The notes beneath the pieces are model-generated. The model ran no database searches and was not told where the DNA came from. It saw only the letters and a list, made by a program, of their open reading frames with translations. Positions 52,824 to 62,500 of a DNA stretch of 64,000 nucleotides are shown in pieces. This DNA is from Paraglaciecola marina. GTDB lineage: Bacteria; Pseudomonadota; Gammaproteobacteria; Enterobacterales; Alteromonadaceae. A program made the translations under genes and the position numbers. Location of the stretch: NCBI RefSeq assembly GCF_004360155.1, contig NZ_SAIS01000001.1:372001-436000 (forward strand), in the 5' to 3' direction. Numbering within the stretch: position 1 is the first letter of the stretch; every line of letters starts with the position of its first letter.

Positions 52824-53420
52824 CTAGCTATTTTCGCATTCGATTATAACGTGACTAATATTTAACCGCAATTTTTCTGGGTTGATAGAATAGCCTGACG
52901 CTTCTATTGCAAGTACTTCAAATTCATCGATTGTGAAATACCCTTTTTTATATAAAGCGACTATGTCAGTGACATCATCAGCTTGGCAGCGCTCGAGTTT
53001 AGAAATAGCAATATCAATCGCCGAAACTAAGTAAACATGTAAAATTGTGTTTCCCACTGAAAGGGGGATGACCCGTTCTTTATAATCAGGGTGTAAGGTT
53101 GGTAGGCCCACATTAAAGGTATCATCTAGACTGATTACTTTGTCACCTTCTACTGGATCTGTATAGTAAACGTCGTCCACTTCTAAAACTAATGAGTGAG
53201 TATCAAGCTTTTCAGCCGAACTAATCTCAATATCAACATCATCACTACCTCTAACATTGGTAAGCAAATGAATAGCGCACCCACCAAAAACAAACGCTGA
53301 TACAGCTCCATTAGATTGCTTTTCACTTAAATGAATAACGAGTTGCTCATTAAACTTTTCGAATAACTCAAAAATAGCTGTGGCTAGGGGAGTATCAGTA
53401 TATAGGTTCAAATGAGTCAC
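52824..53420 (-). CDS. Nucleotidyltransferase-like protein (DUF6036/AbiEii-like)
   Basis: The 198-residue protein has the polymerase-beta-type nucleotidyltransferase signature F-V-F-G-G-C-A-I-H-L-L (44-53) followed by R57-G-S-D-D-V-D-I-E, with metal-binding aspartates expected at D61 and D63. Later S-A-I-D-I-A-I-S-K-L-E-R and A-L-Y-K-K-G-Y-F fit the DUF6036 type. Proteins of this fold serve as toxins or antitoxins (AbiEii, MenA, MNT). With the unknown downstream gene it could form a toxin-antitoxin or defence pair, but this is inference. Confidence 0.7.
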   Translation of the reverse strand: MTHLNLYTDTPLATAIFELFEKFNEQLVIHLSEKQSNGAVSAFVFGGCAIHLLTNVRGSDDVDIEISSAEKLDTHSLVLEVDDVYYTDPVEGDKVISLDDTFNVGLPTLHPDYKERVIPLSVGNTILHVYLVSAIDIAISKLERCQADDVTDIVALYKKGYFTIDEFEVLAIEASGYSINPEKLRLNISHVIIECENS

Positions 53421-54006
53421 TAAGGTCGTTGAAACAAATAATAAGCCAAGAGTGTAGTCCCTTGGCTATACAATTACCAAATTGTTAAATAGCAAATAAT
53501 CTAGAAAACTTCTGGGGTAGACATAAAGCGTATAGCACCAAATTTTTCTCTAAAAAATTCCATTGCCAATTGGCCACTGAATTTAACTTGGTTTCTATTA
53601 AATATAGGAGTTAGAACAAGCTTATTTTTAACAACTAGAGCAAATTTATATTATTAACCTAGGCCTGCGGGAGCTGTTTAATTGAACAGTAAAGTAGTTA
53701 GGTCAGGGGAGGGCGTTAAACTGTTCAATATAGTTTGGTCTGGGTTACTCTGATGTCTCCTACTTTTTCGCTTAAAGAATGAATTCTCGCTCTATATCGT
53801 CATTCCTGCATTTAGTTAGCAGGAAATAACGGGATGGCGAGGTACTTCTTTATCTATACCCTCTCTGATTTCTGTGGTCGGTAAGCCACATTTTCAAATA
53901 GGGATGAACGGCCGCAGCCACAGTAAACTAAGCAAGGGACTTAAACACCTTGAATTGCAGTTTTAACACTATCAAATTTCATTATGGTTTAACTCACTTG
54001 TTCTTA
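53421..54006. other. Gap with gene remnant and repeats
   Basis: The stretch holds the second ~100-bp dispersed repeat (53613-53714) and an inverted-repeat element ATTCCTGC/GCAGGAA (53802-53825). On the minus strand a start-less frame from about 53650 to 53510 encodes protein-like sequence (V-K-N-K-L-V-L-T-P-I-F-N-R, F-F-R-E-K-F-G-A-I-R-F), probably the 3' end of a lost gene. This marks the right side of the accessory region. Confidence 0.5.
53613..53714 (+). repeat. Dispersed ~100-bp repeat, copy 2
   Basis: This matches 48244-48346 in the same orientation, sharing TTATTTTTAACAACTAGAGC, TTAACCTAG and AACAGTAAA. The hairpin seen in copy 1 is less perfect here. Confidence 0.7.
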
Positions 54007-54192
54007 TTACTCTTTAGGCAAAATTTCGACTGCGCGCAGGCTAGATAAGTTTTGAATTAATAAGGGAGCTATGCCGAGTACGGCGGCTAAGGTACTCAAT
54101 ACGGAATCAAAAGCTATATTGGCGCTGAAAATAACCAGAATAAACAGTATGGCTACCAACATAAACAAAGGCGCCCGTAAATTGTGCCACAA
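54007..54192 (-). CDS. Small membrane protein, doubtful start
   Basis: A 61-codon frame from a TTG at 54192 encodes two membrane helices (P-L-F-M-L-V-A-I-L-F-I-L-V-I-F and T-L-A-A-V-L-G-I-A-P-L-L-I). No ATG precedes the first helix, and the frame is open a further ~15 codons to a TAG, so the start is uncertain or the gene is truncated. No family is recognised. Confidence 0.35.
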   Translation of the reverse strand: MWHNLRAPLFMLVAILFILVIFSANIAFDSVLSTLAAVLGIAPLLIQNLSSLRAVEILPKE

Positions 54193-54388
54193 GCTAGTTT
54201 GTATGGTAGAAAAGCTGGTAACTATTAGATCAAGTCTGAGCTAATACAGCTCAGACATAAAGAATTTAGGCGCGCCTTCAATTACATATTTGCAGCGTGT
54301 AAAGCTAACAAATTTTTAAAGCCCATTTGTATCTCGTTGTTTTTAAAATCATTAACCAACGGCTTTGTGTAAGCTTATGGTACAACTT

Positions 54389-55615
54389 TTATCTTCTTTT
54401 TTTCTTAGGCTTTATGCCAAGTGCTTTGTTTCTGGCCTGTTGTTTACCTTTATTACTTCTTTTGGTCGGTTGGTTTTGTTTGGTTAAGTCGGGTTCAAAA
54501 CCCGGTAGCCACTGTTGTAACAGTGCGCTGTCGAGTACTTTTTCTACTGCTTCTAGCAGCCACTCTTCCTTTGGACTCATCAGCGATATGGCTAACCCGG
54601 AATTTCCCGCTCGACCTGTGCGGCCAATACGGTGAATATAATCTTCGGCAACATAAGGCAGTTCGTAATTGATGACATATTTCAAATCAATGATGTCAAT
54701 GCCTCTTGCTGCTACATCGGTTGCCACTAGTGCTCTGGTTTTACCTTGTTTAAATTCTGCGAGTACTCTTTCTCTGGCACCTTGTGATTTATCACCATGG
54801 ATAGCTTGAGTTGGGATGCCGTCTTTACACATTTCTTTGGCTAGGGCATCAGCCATTTGTTTGGTGCGAGTAAAGATTAATACTTGATGCCAGTTTTTTG
54901 AGCCGATGAGATAAGACGTGATTTCTCGCTTGCGATCACTATCAACTGTATACACCAGTTGTTCTACTTGCGTGGCTGCTGTATTGCGTTCATTCACTTC
55001 GATAAGTGTAGGGTCGTTGAGTAAGGTTTTACTTAATTTAAAAATTGCGTCATCGAACGTTGCTGAAAACAACAAAGTTTGTCTTTTGCTGGGCAGGCGC
55101 GCTAAAACACGGTTGATTTCATTTTTAAATCCCATGTCTAACATGCGATCGGCTTCATCAAATACAATGGTTTGAAGCTGGCTTAAATCAACGCTTCCTT
55201 TTTCTATATGGTCTAACAAGCGCCCAGGTGTTGCTATCAAGATATCTACGCCTTTCTCCATCGCGGATAGTTGCGGGTTAATGCTGACTCCGCCATATGC
55301 CACCGCAATCTTAAGGTGAGTATATTCGGCATAGCTCACAAAGTTTTTATACACCTGTTGGGCGAGTTCTCGAGTGGGGGTTAATACCAATGCACGGATA
55401 GGCCTTAGAGCATCAGTATATTTTGTTAATTGTTGTAGTATGGGTAGGGCAAATGCCGCCGTTTTTCCAGTACCTGTTTGGGCGCCCGCCATAATATCTT
55501 TGCCCGCAAGAATCTCGGGGATAGCCTGTTGTTGTATTGGTGTTGGGATCTCGTATCCCAACTCTTTGATTGCATCAGTTAGGGATTTATCTAATGCTAA
55601 TGAAGAAAAACTCAT
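54389..55615 (-). CDS. rhlE: DEAD-box RNA helicase, RhlE type
   Basis: The 408-residue helicase has all SF2 DEAD-box motifs: Q motif P-T-P-I-Q-Q-Q-A-I-P, A-Q-T-G-T-G-K-T, P-T-R-E-L-A-Q-Q, T-P-G-R-L-L, D-E-A-D, S-A-T-F, and H-R-I-G-R-T-G-R-A-G, followed by a basic tail (K-R-S-N-K-G-K-Q, ending K-K-K-R-R) that probably binds RNA. Length and start (M-S-F-S-S-L-A-L) are typical of RhlE, which acts in ribosome and mRNA remodelling. It is monocistronic. Confidence 0.92.
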   Translation of the reverse strand: MSFSSLALDKSLTDAIKELGYEIPTPIQQQAIPEILAGKDIMAGAQTGTGKTAAFALPILQQLTKYTDALRPIRALVLTPTRELAQQVYKNFVSYAEYTHLKIAVAYGGVSINPQLSAMEKGVDILIATPGRLLDHIEKGSVDLSQLQTIVFDEADRMLDMGFKNEINRVLARLPSKRQTLLFSATFDDAIFKLSKTLLNDPTLIEVNERNTAATQVEQLVYTVDSDRKREITSYLIGSKNWHQVLIFTRTKQMADALAKEMCKDGIPTQAIHGDKSQGARERVLAEFKQGKTRALVATDVAARGIDIIDLKYVINYELPYVAEDYIHRIGRTGRAGNSGLAISLMSPKEEWLLEAVEKVLDSALLQQWLPGFEPDLTKQNQPTKRSNKGKQQARNKALGIKPKKKRR

Positions 55616-55867
55616 ATATGACGTTCACTTATTGATTACTTGGTGTCTTTATATCATTTCTGCTCTGGCATGTAAGCGGTAAACCTAGTCAGCTTTCCTA
55701 CGGGGTTTTGTTTAGCTAATGTATACGTCAAGCTTTGATTTTGTTGCTCTGTATAGCGGTTGTTGTAACGGGCCTCTGAAATGGTTACGATTAAACAAGT
55801 ATTTCAGATTTTGTGTGATTTTGGTCGCTTGTACTGCTTGTTTGCCAAAAAATTATAGGACTTTCTA

Positions 55868-56668
55868 ATGAGCGAAAAGAACACTTCAAAATCATTAATA
55901 TTTATTGTGTTGCTGGTTGCTGTTGGGGTGGTTTTTGCAATCATCACCATGACTGGGGGAAAAGAAAACACAGAAGGCCCAGATATCTCTGAGGTTATAA
56001 TTGAGACTCAGCCTACAATCGAACCTAAAGAGGAAGTTAAGGCTGAACCCAAACCTATCGAGCCAAAAGAAGAGCTTAAAGCTGATCCAAAACCGATAGA
56101 GTCCAAAGCTATTCCAGAGCCTAAAGCTGAAATTGAAATTGAAATTGAAGTGGCCCCAGAACCTACCGAGCCCAAAGAAGAAGCTGAAGCTGAGCCAGAA
56201 CCTATATTACCCACATGGGATATATTTGAATCTGAAAACGAGACAACGGGTGAAAAAACGGCAATTGCTTATTCTCCAGACTCGTATCCAGAGCCAAGAA
56301 TGCAAGAGCCTTATTCGGACATAAAAGGATGGATGGTAGTGCAATGTGACAGTGGCTTCGAGTGGTCTTATTTTGGATTTTCTACCCCGCCAAGTATCGC
56401 TAAAAGCACCAAAAAAGACGGTTATGACAAAATGATCGCGAAAGTAAGCTGGGATGGCAAAGTTGAAAAACTAATATTAAACCAAAAATGGGGCGATAGG
56501 TTTCTAAGTTTTAAGGAAAGTGTTTTTGCCATTAAAAAAATTCAAGAGTCAAATTCAGTATCACTAGAATTAGATTGGGAAGGCCAATCAAATGTGCGGT
56601 TTACATTCTCCCTCAATGGCGCACCAGCTGCATTGGAGAAAGTAAGAGCCATGTGTGCTAATTACTAA
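55868..56668 (+). CDS. Membrane-anchored protein with Pro/Glu/Lys-rich linker
   Basis: The 266-residue protein has an N-terminal membrane helix (about 9-29, L-I-F-I-V-L-L-V-A-V-G-V-V-F-A-I-I-T-M), then about residues 40-118 of repeated P-K-E-E-[VL]-K-A-[ED]-P-K-P-I-E-type units, and a C-terminal domain of about 145 residues with two cysteines (M-V-V-Q-C-D-S-G and V-R-A-M-C). The final F-S-L-N-G-A-P-A-A-L-E-K-V-R-A-M-C recalls the end of VasI/TagO-like domains, but this is weak. The rigid linker would place the domain away from the inner membrane in the periplasm. Confidence 0.65.
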   Translation: MSEKNTSKSLIFIVLLVAVGVVFAIITMTGGKENTEGPDISEVIIETQPTIEPKEEVKAEPKPIEPKEELKADPKPIESKAIPEPKAEIEIEIEVAPEPTEPKEEAEAEPEPILPTWDIFESENETTGEKTAIAYSPDSYPEPRMQEPYSDIKGWMVVQCDSGFEWSYFGFSTPPSIAKSTKKDGYDKMIAKVSWDGKVEKLILNQKWGDRFLSFKESVFAIKKIQESNSVSLELDWEGQSNVRFTFSLNGAPAALEKVRAMCANY

Positions 56669-56796
56669 ACCCTATTAATATCTGTAACAGTTTTCTTTGC
56701 CTCGGGAGTGCAGGATGCTATTTCCCTATGATACGTGCAGAGACAATCTGGCAAAATTATTGATATTAATTTTCAAAAAATAAGTCACCAGAAACG

Positions 56797-56830
56797 AAAA
56801 AACCTCTAAGCCAGATGGCTAAGAGGTTTT
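56797..56830 (-). terminator. Terminator of ssrA
   Basis: A 14-bp stem (AAAACCTCTTAGCC / GGCTTAGAGGTTTT on the minus strand) with a 4-nt loop is followed by further U residues, directly beyond the 3' end of tmRNA. Confidence 0.92.
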
Positions 56831-56834
56831 AATG

Positions 56835-57193
56835 TGGTGGAGCTGGCGGGAGTTGAACCCGCGTCCAGAAGACGTCAACCGTCGGTACTACATGTTTAGT
56901 TTGTCTTTTATTTAACTACGTGGAACTCCGACAAACAGGATTTCGTTGCAGCTGGCCTAATACTGTTTCGCGGTTCACCCTTAGACAAGGTTCCCTCGCT
57001 ATCCTGCTGGGATGACCTTCCGAACCTCTACTAGCAGAAAGAGTATGAGTGGAAGGGCTTAGCCGGTTATTAAGCGGCTAGAGCGTAGTTTTCGTCGTTT
57101 GCGACTATTTAAATGCGGCTTTTTACGAGGCAAACCGCTCCTCGACATGCACCTAAAGCGTCTAGAATCCTGTCGAATCCAAAATCAGCCCCC
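56835..57193 (-). ncRNA. ssrA: Transfer-messenger RNA (tmRNA)
   Basis: The 359-nt RNA rescues stalled ribosomes with SmpB. Its 5' end reads GGGGGCTGATT, then GGATTCGACAGG, and its 3' end is a tRNA-like arm with GGGTTCAACTCCCGCCAGCT ending in CCACCA; the two ends pair as the acceptor stem. The tag frame resumes at GCA (57102) and encodes ANDENYALAA followed by two TAA stops (57067-57072), the same tag as in E. coli. The CCA is encoded. A terminator follows. Confidence 0.97.
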
Positions 57194-57392
57194 AAGTGTT
57201 GTTGGCTGCAAACTGCCAACGACTGCATTCTAACATAGCCTTGTTGGCTATGAATACAGTGATTTGATAAATGTAAGCTCTTCAGTCACTTACTCGGCCT
57301 GTTTGCTTATAAATTGCTCAAAATGTGCCTTGATACGCAGTTGGTTTAGTCATGGGCAAGATTTAAAAATGGGTAGGGGAGGTTTAGATAGT

Positions 57393-57420
57393 AAAAAGCC
57401 CAATAAAAATTGGGCTTTGG
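57393..57420 (-). terminator. Terminator of sppA
   Basis: A 10-bp stem (AAAGCCCAAT / ATTGGGCTTT) with a 4-nt loop is followed on the minus strand by extra U residues, 37 bp beyond the sppA stop. Confidence 0.88.
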
Positions 57421-57456
57421 AAAAGAATTAAAGGCAATGTTTACGCTTTAGGTTAA

Positions 57457-59316
57457 TTATTGCTCGCAAGTTAAACACATTGCATATACACCTTTAGGAT
57501 CATTTAGTTTAGTGATTGTTTCAATATCCGCTGTAACGGTTTTCACTAAGTCTAATAGGGCATTATCGTTTTCTAGTGTGAAGGCCCCGTCAAAGGTTAC
57601 GGCGGCGTTTTGGAATAGTTGTCTCCAAAAGATCTCACTTTGGCTTAAAGAGCGTTTGATGTATTGAGTGTCGTATTCTTGCAAGCTAGCTAATTCAGCT
57701 GCCGCTTGTATACCGTCTTGTAGATAACCTAAATCGTCTACTAAGCCTAACTCTAAGGCTTTATCTCCAATCCATACTCTGCCTTGAGCAATGCTGTCTA
57801 CATACTCTTTCGTAAAGCCTCTTTTGTCGGCTACTAATGAGATAAATTGATCGTAACCATGCTCTATACCTCTTTGCATGATTTCGCCCATTTTAGGGTT
57901 AAGGCTACGGGTAACACCCATGCCAGCAAATTCTGTGGTGCCCACACCATCAGTATGCACACCTAGATAATCTAAGGTGTTCTCAAAGGTTAAGAACATA
58001 CCATAAATACCGATTGAACCCGTGATAGTGCTTGGGGCGGCTACTATTTTGTCTGCACCCGCAGAAATCCAGTATCCACCTGATGCGGCATAGGTACTCA
58101 TTACAGCCACCACTGGTTTACCGACTGCTTGCAGGTTTTCAACTTCTTGACGGATGATTTCAGAGGCAAAGGCGCTGCCCCCTGGGGAGTCTACGTACAG
58201 CACTACTGATTTAACTGAGTCGTCTAAACGAGCTTTGCGTAACAATCTTGCTGTACTGTCGCCACCAATTTCGCCAGGTTTTTTACTACCATTTAAAATG
58301 GTTCCTTTGGCTACCACTATACCGACTTTATCTGTATTAGTTTCGATTGTAGGTAAAGGAGGGTTGATAATGCTTAGGTAGTTTTTGTAACTAATGCCGT
58401 TGAAACTGGTGCCATCATCGTTTTTGCCAACCATAGCAATGATTTCTTGTAATACTTCATCGCGGGTTTTAAGGGCATCTACCCAACCAAAATCTAGAGC
58501 GTACTTCGCAAAGTCTCCGCCAACTTGTTCAAATTTTTGTAAAAAGACATCAAGCTCTTCATCAAAGTTGCTTTCGTCTATACCTCTAGCGGCGGCTACG
58601 GCAGTTTTGTATTGACTCCACATACCGTCTAACCATGCTTTGTTGGCTACTTTTGCTGCATCAGACATATCGTCACGAATGTAAGGTTCAACTGCTGATT
58701 TATACGTGCCAACTTTAAATACGTGGGTTTCAGCTTTTAGCTTTTCGATGGCTGATTTGAAATAAGTACCGTATCTTCCATAGCCTTCAAACAACATAAA
58801 GCCCATTGGGTTAAGGTAAATGTGATCAGCATGACTGGCTAAGTAGTATTGGGTTTGGGTGAAATAATCCCCTATAGCAAAAATGGGCTTTTCGCTTTCT
58901 TTAAAGCTATCAAGGGCAACGGCTATTTGTTCAAGCTTGTCTAAGCCTGCACGACTAAGGCCATGCAAATCTAAAACTAAGGCTTTGATCCTTTTATCTT
59001 GTTTAGCATTGTCGATTGTGAGTAATACATCTTGCAGTAGTACTTCTGGTGAGTCTTCTTCATCTTCGAAAGCCTGTTGTATGAACTCTTCGAAAGGGTC
59101 GACGGCTTTCTTTTCAATAACTACATCACCTACTAGTTTTAGCACTAAGGCTGAGTCTGTAGGAACGGTTATTTTATTGTCGTCTTTCATAATTGCAGAA
59201 ATAATGACAATTAATAGTATGATAAAAATGAGGTTAAAAAATAATTTACGAGTGAAATTAAGGCCAGTCCACAGACCGACGAATAAAGATTTTGTCCAAC
59301 TTTTTCCAGCTGCCAT
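57457..59316 (-). CDS. sppA: Signal peptide peptidase SppA
   Basis: The product of about 619 residues is a membrane-bound serine protease of the long (67K, tandem) type that degrades cleaved signal peptides. A membrane helix lies near residues 25-45 (N-L-I-F-I-I-L-L-I-V-I-I-S). The general base lysine is in V-G-T-Y-K-S-A-V-E-P-Y (N-terminal domain) and the nucleophilic serine is in D-S-P-G-G-S-A-F-A-S (C-terminal domain). The frame extends to a GTG at 59331, but the ATG at 59316 (M-A-A-G-K-S-W-T-K) is preferred; neither has a clear ribosome binding site. Confidence 0.92.
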   Translation of the reverse strand: MAAGKSWTKSLFVGLWTGLNFTRKLFFNLIFIILLIVIISAIMKDDNKITVPTDSALVLKLVGDVVIEKKAVDPFEEFIQQAFEDEEDSPEVLLQDVLLTIDNAKQDKRIKALVLDLHGLSRAGLDKLEQIAVALDSFKESEKPIFAIGDYFTQTQYYLASHADHIYLNPMGFMLFEGYGRYGTYFKSAIEKLKAETHVFKVGTYKSAVEPYIRDDMSDAAKVANKAWLDGMWSQYKTAVAAARGIDESNFDEELDVFLQKFEQVGGDFAKYALDFGWVDALKTRDEVLQEIIAMVGKNDDGTSFNGISYKNYLSIINPPLPTIETNTDKVGIVVAKGTILNGSKKPGEIGGDSTARLLRKARLDDSVKSVVLYVDSPGGSAFASEIIRQEVENLQAVGKPVVAVMSTYAASGGYWISAGADKIVAAPSTITGSIGIYGMFLTFENTLDYLGVHTDGVGTTEFAGMGVTRSLNPKMGEIMQRGIEHGYDQFISLVADKRGFTKEYVDSIAQGRVWIGDKALELGLVDDLGYLQDGIQAAAELASLQEYDTQYIKRSLSQSEIFWRQLFQNAAVTFDGAFTLENDNALLDLVKTVTADIETITKLNDPKGVYAMCLTCEQ

Positions 59317-59497
59317 AGAAAATAGATACACTAATTGAGAAACATTAATAGCATCCTATCTAAAAAAGTGGGTTGAGGACATTTGCAAATGTAATTTTTT
59401 GTAACTTTTAGTTCTGTAGCTGAGTTTTTAAATAATTAAGCAGTTTATTGGTTGAAATTCAGACAGTTTAGAGGGTTTTGATGTAAAACCAGAGAGT

Positions 59498-59536
59498 GAA
59501 AAAAAGCAGCTCTGTCTAAAAATGTACAAAGCTGCT
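59498..59536 (-). terminator. Terminator of the RND pump operon
   Basis: On the minus strand AGCAGCT and AGCTGCT form a stem, extended by ACA/TGT pairs, and are followed by seven U residues, about 30 bp beyond the pump stop codon. Confidence 0.85.
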
Positions 59537-59564
59537 GTATTTATATTATTGAAGCAGAGCCAAG

Positions 59565-62500
59565 TTAAGCTCTTTGCAGTTGTTCTTGGGCTGCACCTGT
59601 TCTATCAGTTTTATTACCTTTTAAACGCTCTACCAACATATAATTTATTGGCACTAGAATCAGGGTAATGAAAGTGGCAAACAATATTCCAAACCCCAGT
59701 GATACTGCCATAGGGATTAAGAATTGCGCTTGAGTCGATTTTTCAAACAATAGAGGCATTAGTCCAATAAAGGTGGTTAAGCTGGTAAGCATAATGGGCC
59801 TGAAACGAGACGCACCCGCGACCAGTACAGATTCTAACAACGCAAAACCTTCTTCACGCTTTTTATTGATAAAGTCCACCAGTACTAAGGAGTCATTCAC
59901 TACCACACCAACTAAGGCTAACATGCCTAATATACTCATTATGGTTAGGTTCATGCCCATTAGCCAGTGGCCAATTACGGCACCTATCATGCTAAAAGGT
60001 ATCACACTCATAACGATTATAGGCTGAATGTAAGACTTAAATGGAATAGCCAATAAGCCGTAAATTGCAAAGAACACCATGAGTAACCCTACACCTAAAG
60101 AAGAGAATGATTCACGTTGTTCTCGGGCTTCTCCCTCCATCTTAAAGCTTACACCTGGATATTGGTTTACTAAGTCTTGCACGTATTCGGTTAGGTCAGC
60201 CTGTAGGACTGTCATATTGGTTTTTTCTTTTTCAACATCAGCGGTTACGCTAACTGTTCGGAAACGGTCAATACGGGTGATTTTAGAAGGGCTTTTACCT
60301 GGGATTAATGTGGCAACATGGGATAATGGCACCGCTCCACCTGAAGGTGTTTCTACTAGAATATCTTGTAAGTCAGCAAGTGAACGACGCTCGCCAATTG
60401 GCAACCTCACCATGACACGAACATCATCTCTACCACGCTGAATCCGCTGCACTTGGCTACCAAAAAAGGCATTACGAACTTGGTTTGAAATGTTCACACG
60501 GGTTAACCCAAGAGCTTTACCTTGTTGTGTTAATTCAATTTGTAGCTCTTCTTTACCATCTGACAAACTATCTGTAATTTCAAATACAGTGGGGTAGGTG
60601 GCTAGCCGTGCTTTAATTTTATCGGCTATTTCTTGTAATGTGCCTTGTGCATTGCCACTTAGCTGGACATCGATAGGGTCAGATGAACGGCCTGTTTCAG
60701 CTCGATAGGTGACACTTTCAGCACCGGGGATTGGGCCTATTAAGCCGCGCCACTCTCGCACTAAATCTGCTGATGTAACCGTTGACTCTCTGGATTCTGG
60801 AGGAGTAATTTCAAAGCGAACAGAGCCCACATTAGAAGTACCACCACGGCCACCTGTGGAGGCGAGTACGTTAAGAATAACGCTTTCACCGGTGTCTTCG
60901 TTGGTGTATTTTTCTCTTAGTTCTTCGGCTTTATCAGCCATTTTGACTATGAATTTGTTGGTAACTTCAAAGGTAGTCCCGGTAGTCATAGTTAAGCTGG
61001 CTCGCACAGTTTCACTTGGTACTCTTGGGAAAAATACAAACTTGGTCCAGCCACTCATTAACAAGGCTAGTATGATTGAAAAGGTGCCAATAAATACAGC
61101 TAAGGTTGATAATTTATGGCGTAAGCTAAATTTCAATAAGGGTTGATAGTATTTTAAAATAGCGGCTTCAAAACCGTCGGCAAATCTTTGTTGCCATTGC
61201 TCTAAACGATTGCCTTTGCCTTCTTTCTCGTTTCTTAATTTGATACGTTTAAGGTGAGACGGTAGAACAAACTTTGATTCGATTAATGAAAATAGTAAAA
61301 CTGGGATTACCACAACAGGGATTTGTGAGAATAAAGCCCCTCTATTACCCTCAATAAATGCAAAGGGCATAAAGGCTGCCACTGTGGTTAAAATTCCAAA
61401 GGTAACAGGCGTAGCGACTTCTTGAGTGCCTTTTATGGCAGCTTCTTCACCTGATTTAGAGGTTTTGAGGTGGGTGTATATGTTTTCACCTGTGACTATG
61501 GCATCGTCTACCACTATCCCCAGTACTAAAATAAACCCAAACAAGCTCATAATGTTTAAGGTGACGCCAAAAAATGGCATGGCTAAAAATGCCCCCATAA
61601 AGGAAACAGGAATACCAATAAATACCCAAAATGCAATGGCTGGTCTTAAGAATAGAGTCAGTAATAAGAGTACTAAAATACCACCTTGCAAAGCGCTACC
61701 GGTAAGCGTGGCGATACGGTTTTTAACGATTTGCGAATCATCATCCCAGTAACTTAACTCATAGCCTTCTGGTAGTAGTGGTTGTTTTTCTTCTATGTAT
61801 TGTTTGACTTTGTCAGCTACATCTACGGCACTTTGTTGCCCAATTCTGTATACATCAATAAAGGCCGCTTGTTTGCCATTGAAACGGGTACGAACAGGGG
61901 TTTCTTCAAAGCCATCTTGAATATCTGCGATATCTTTTAAACGTAAAATTGAACCGTCACTGTTGGTTTTGATAGGAATGTCGGCAAATTGATCAGTACG
62001 GTAGGCAAGGCCCTTAGAGCGAATTAATACATCACCCCCATCGGTTTTAATATTACCAGCGGATATGTCACTACTGGAGTTGGCAACTGCGGTTGACACA
62101 TCAGCAAGAGTTAATCCGTATTGACGAAGTCTGTCTTGGGGGATTTCTAAGGCGATTTCGTAATCACGTACACCTGCCACTTCTAATTGGGTAATACCTT
62201 CAATGCGCAATAAATCATCGCGTATTTGCTCTGCAAATTCGTTGATTTCTTTCTCACCATAGATACTTGATATAGATACAGCAATCACTTCTCGGGTTCT
62301 TTGGGCTAGAGACACCACCGGGTTTTCAGCGTCTGCTGGAAAGGTATTAATGGCATCAACACGTGATTTTATATCTGCCAATAGCTCTCTAGCATCATAG
62401 TCAGTATCGACTTCGATGGTGACACTTGCTGAACCTTCAGAAGAGACACTCGTAATTTGCTTAATACCTTCAAGATCTTGGACTGCCTCTTCAACCAGTA

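Noticed and set aside
56835-57193. ssrA as attachment site of the accessory region
   Set aside because: ssrA is a common integration target, but no integrase is present, no copy of its 3' end was seen at 34-36 kb, and core-like genes (rhlE and the 55868 gene) lie between.
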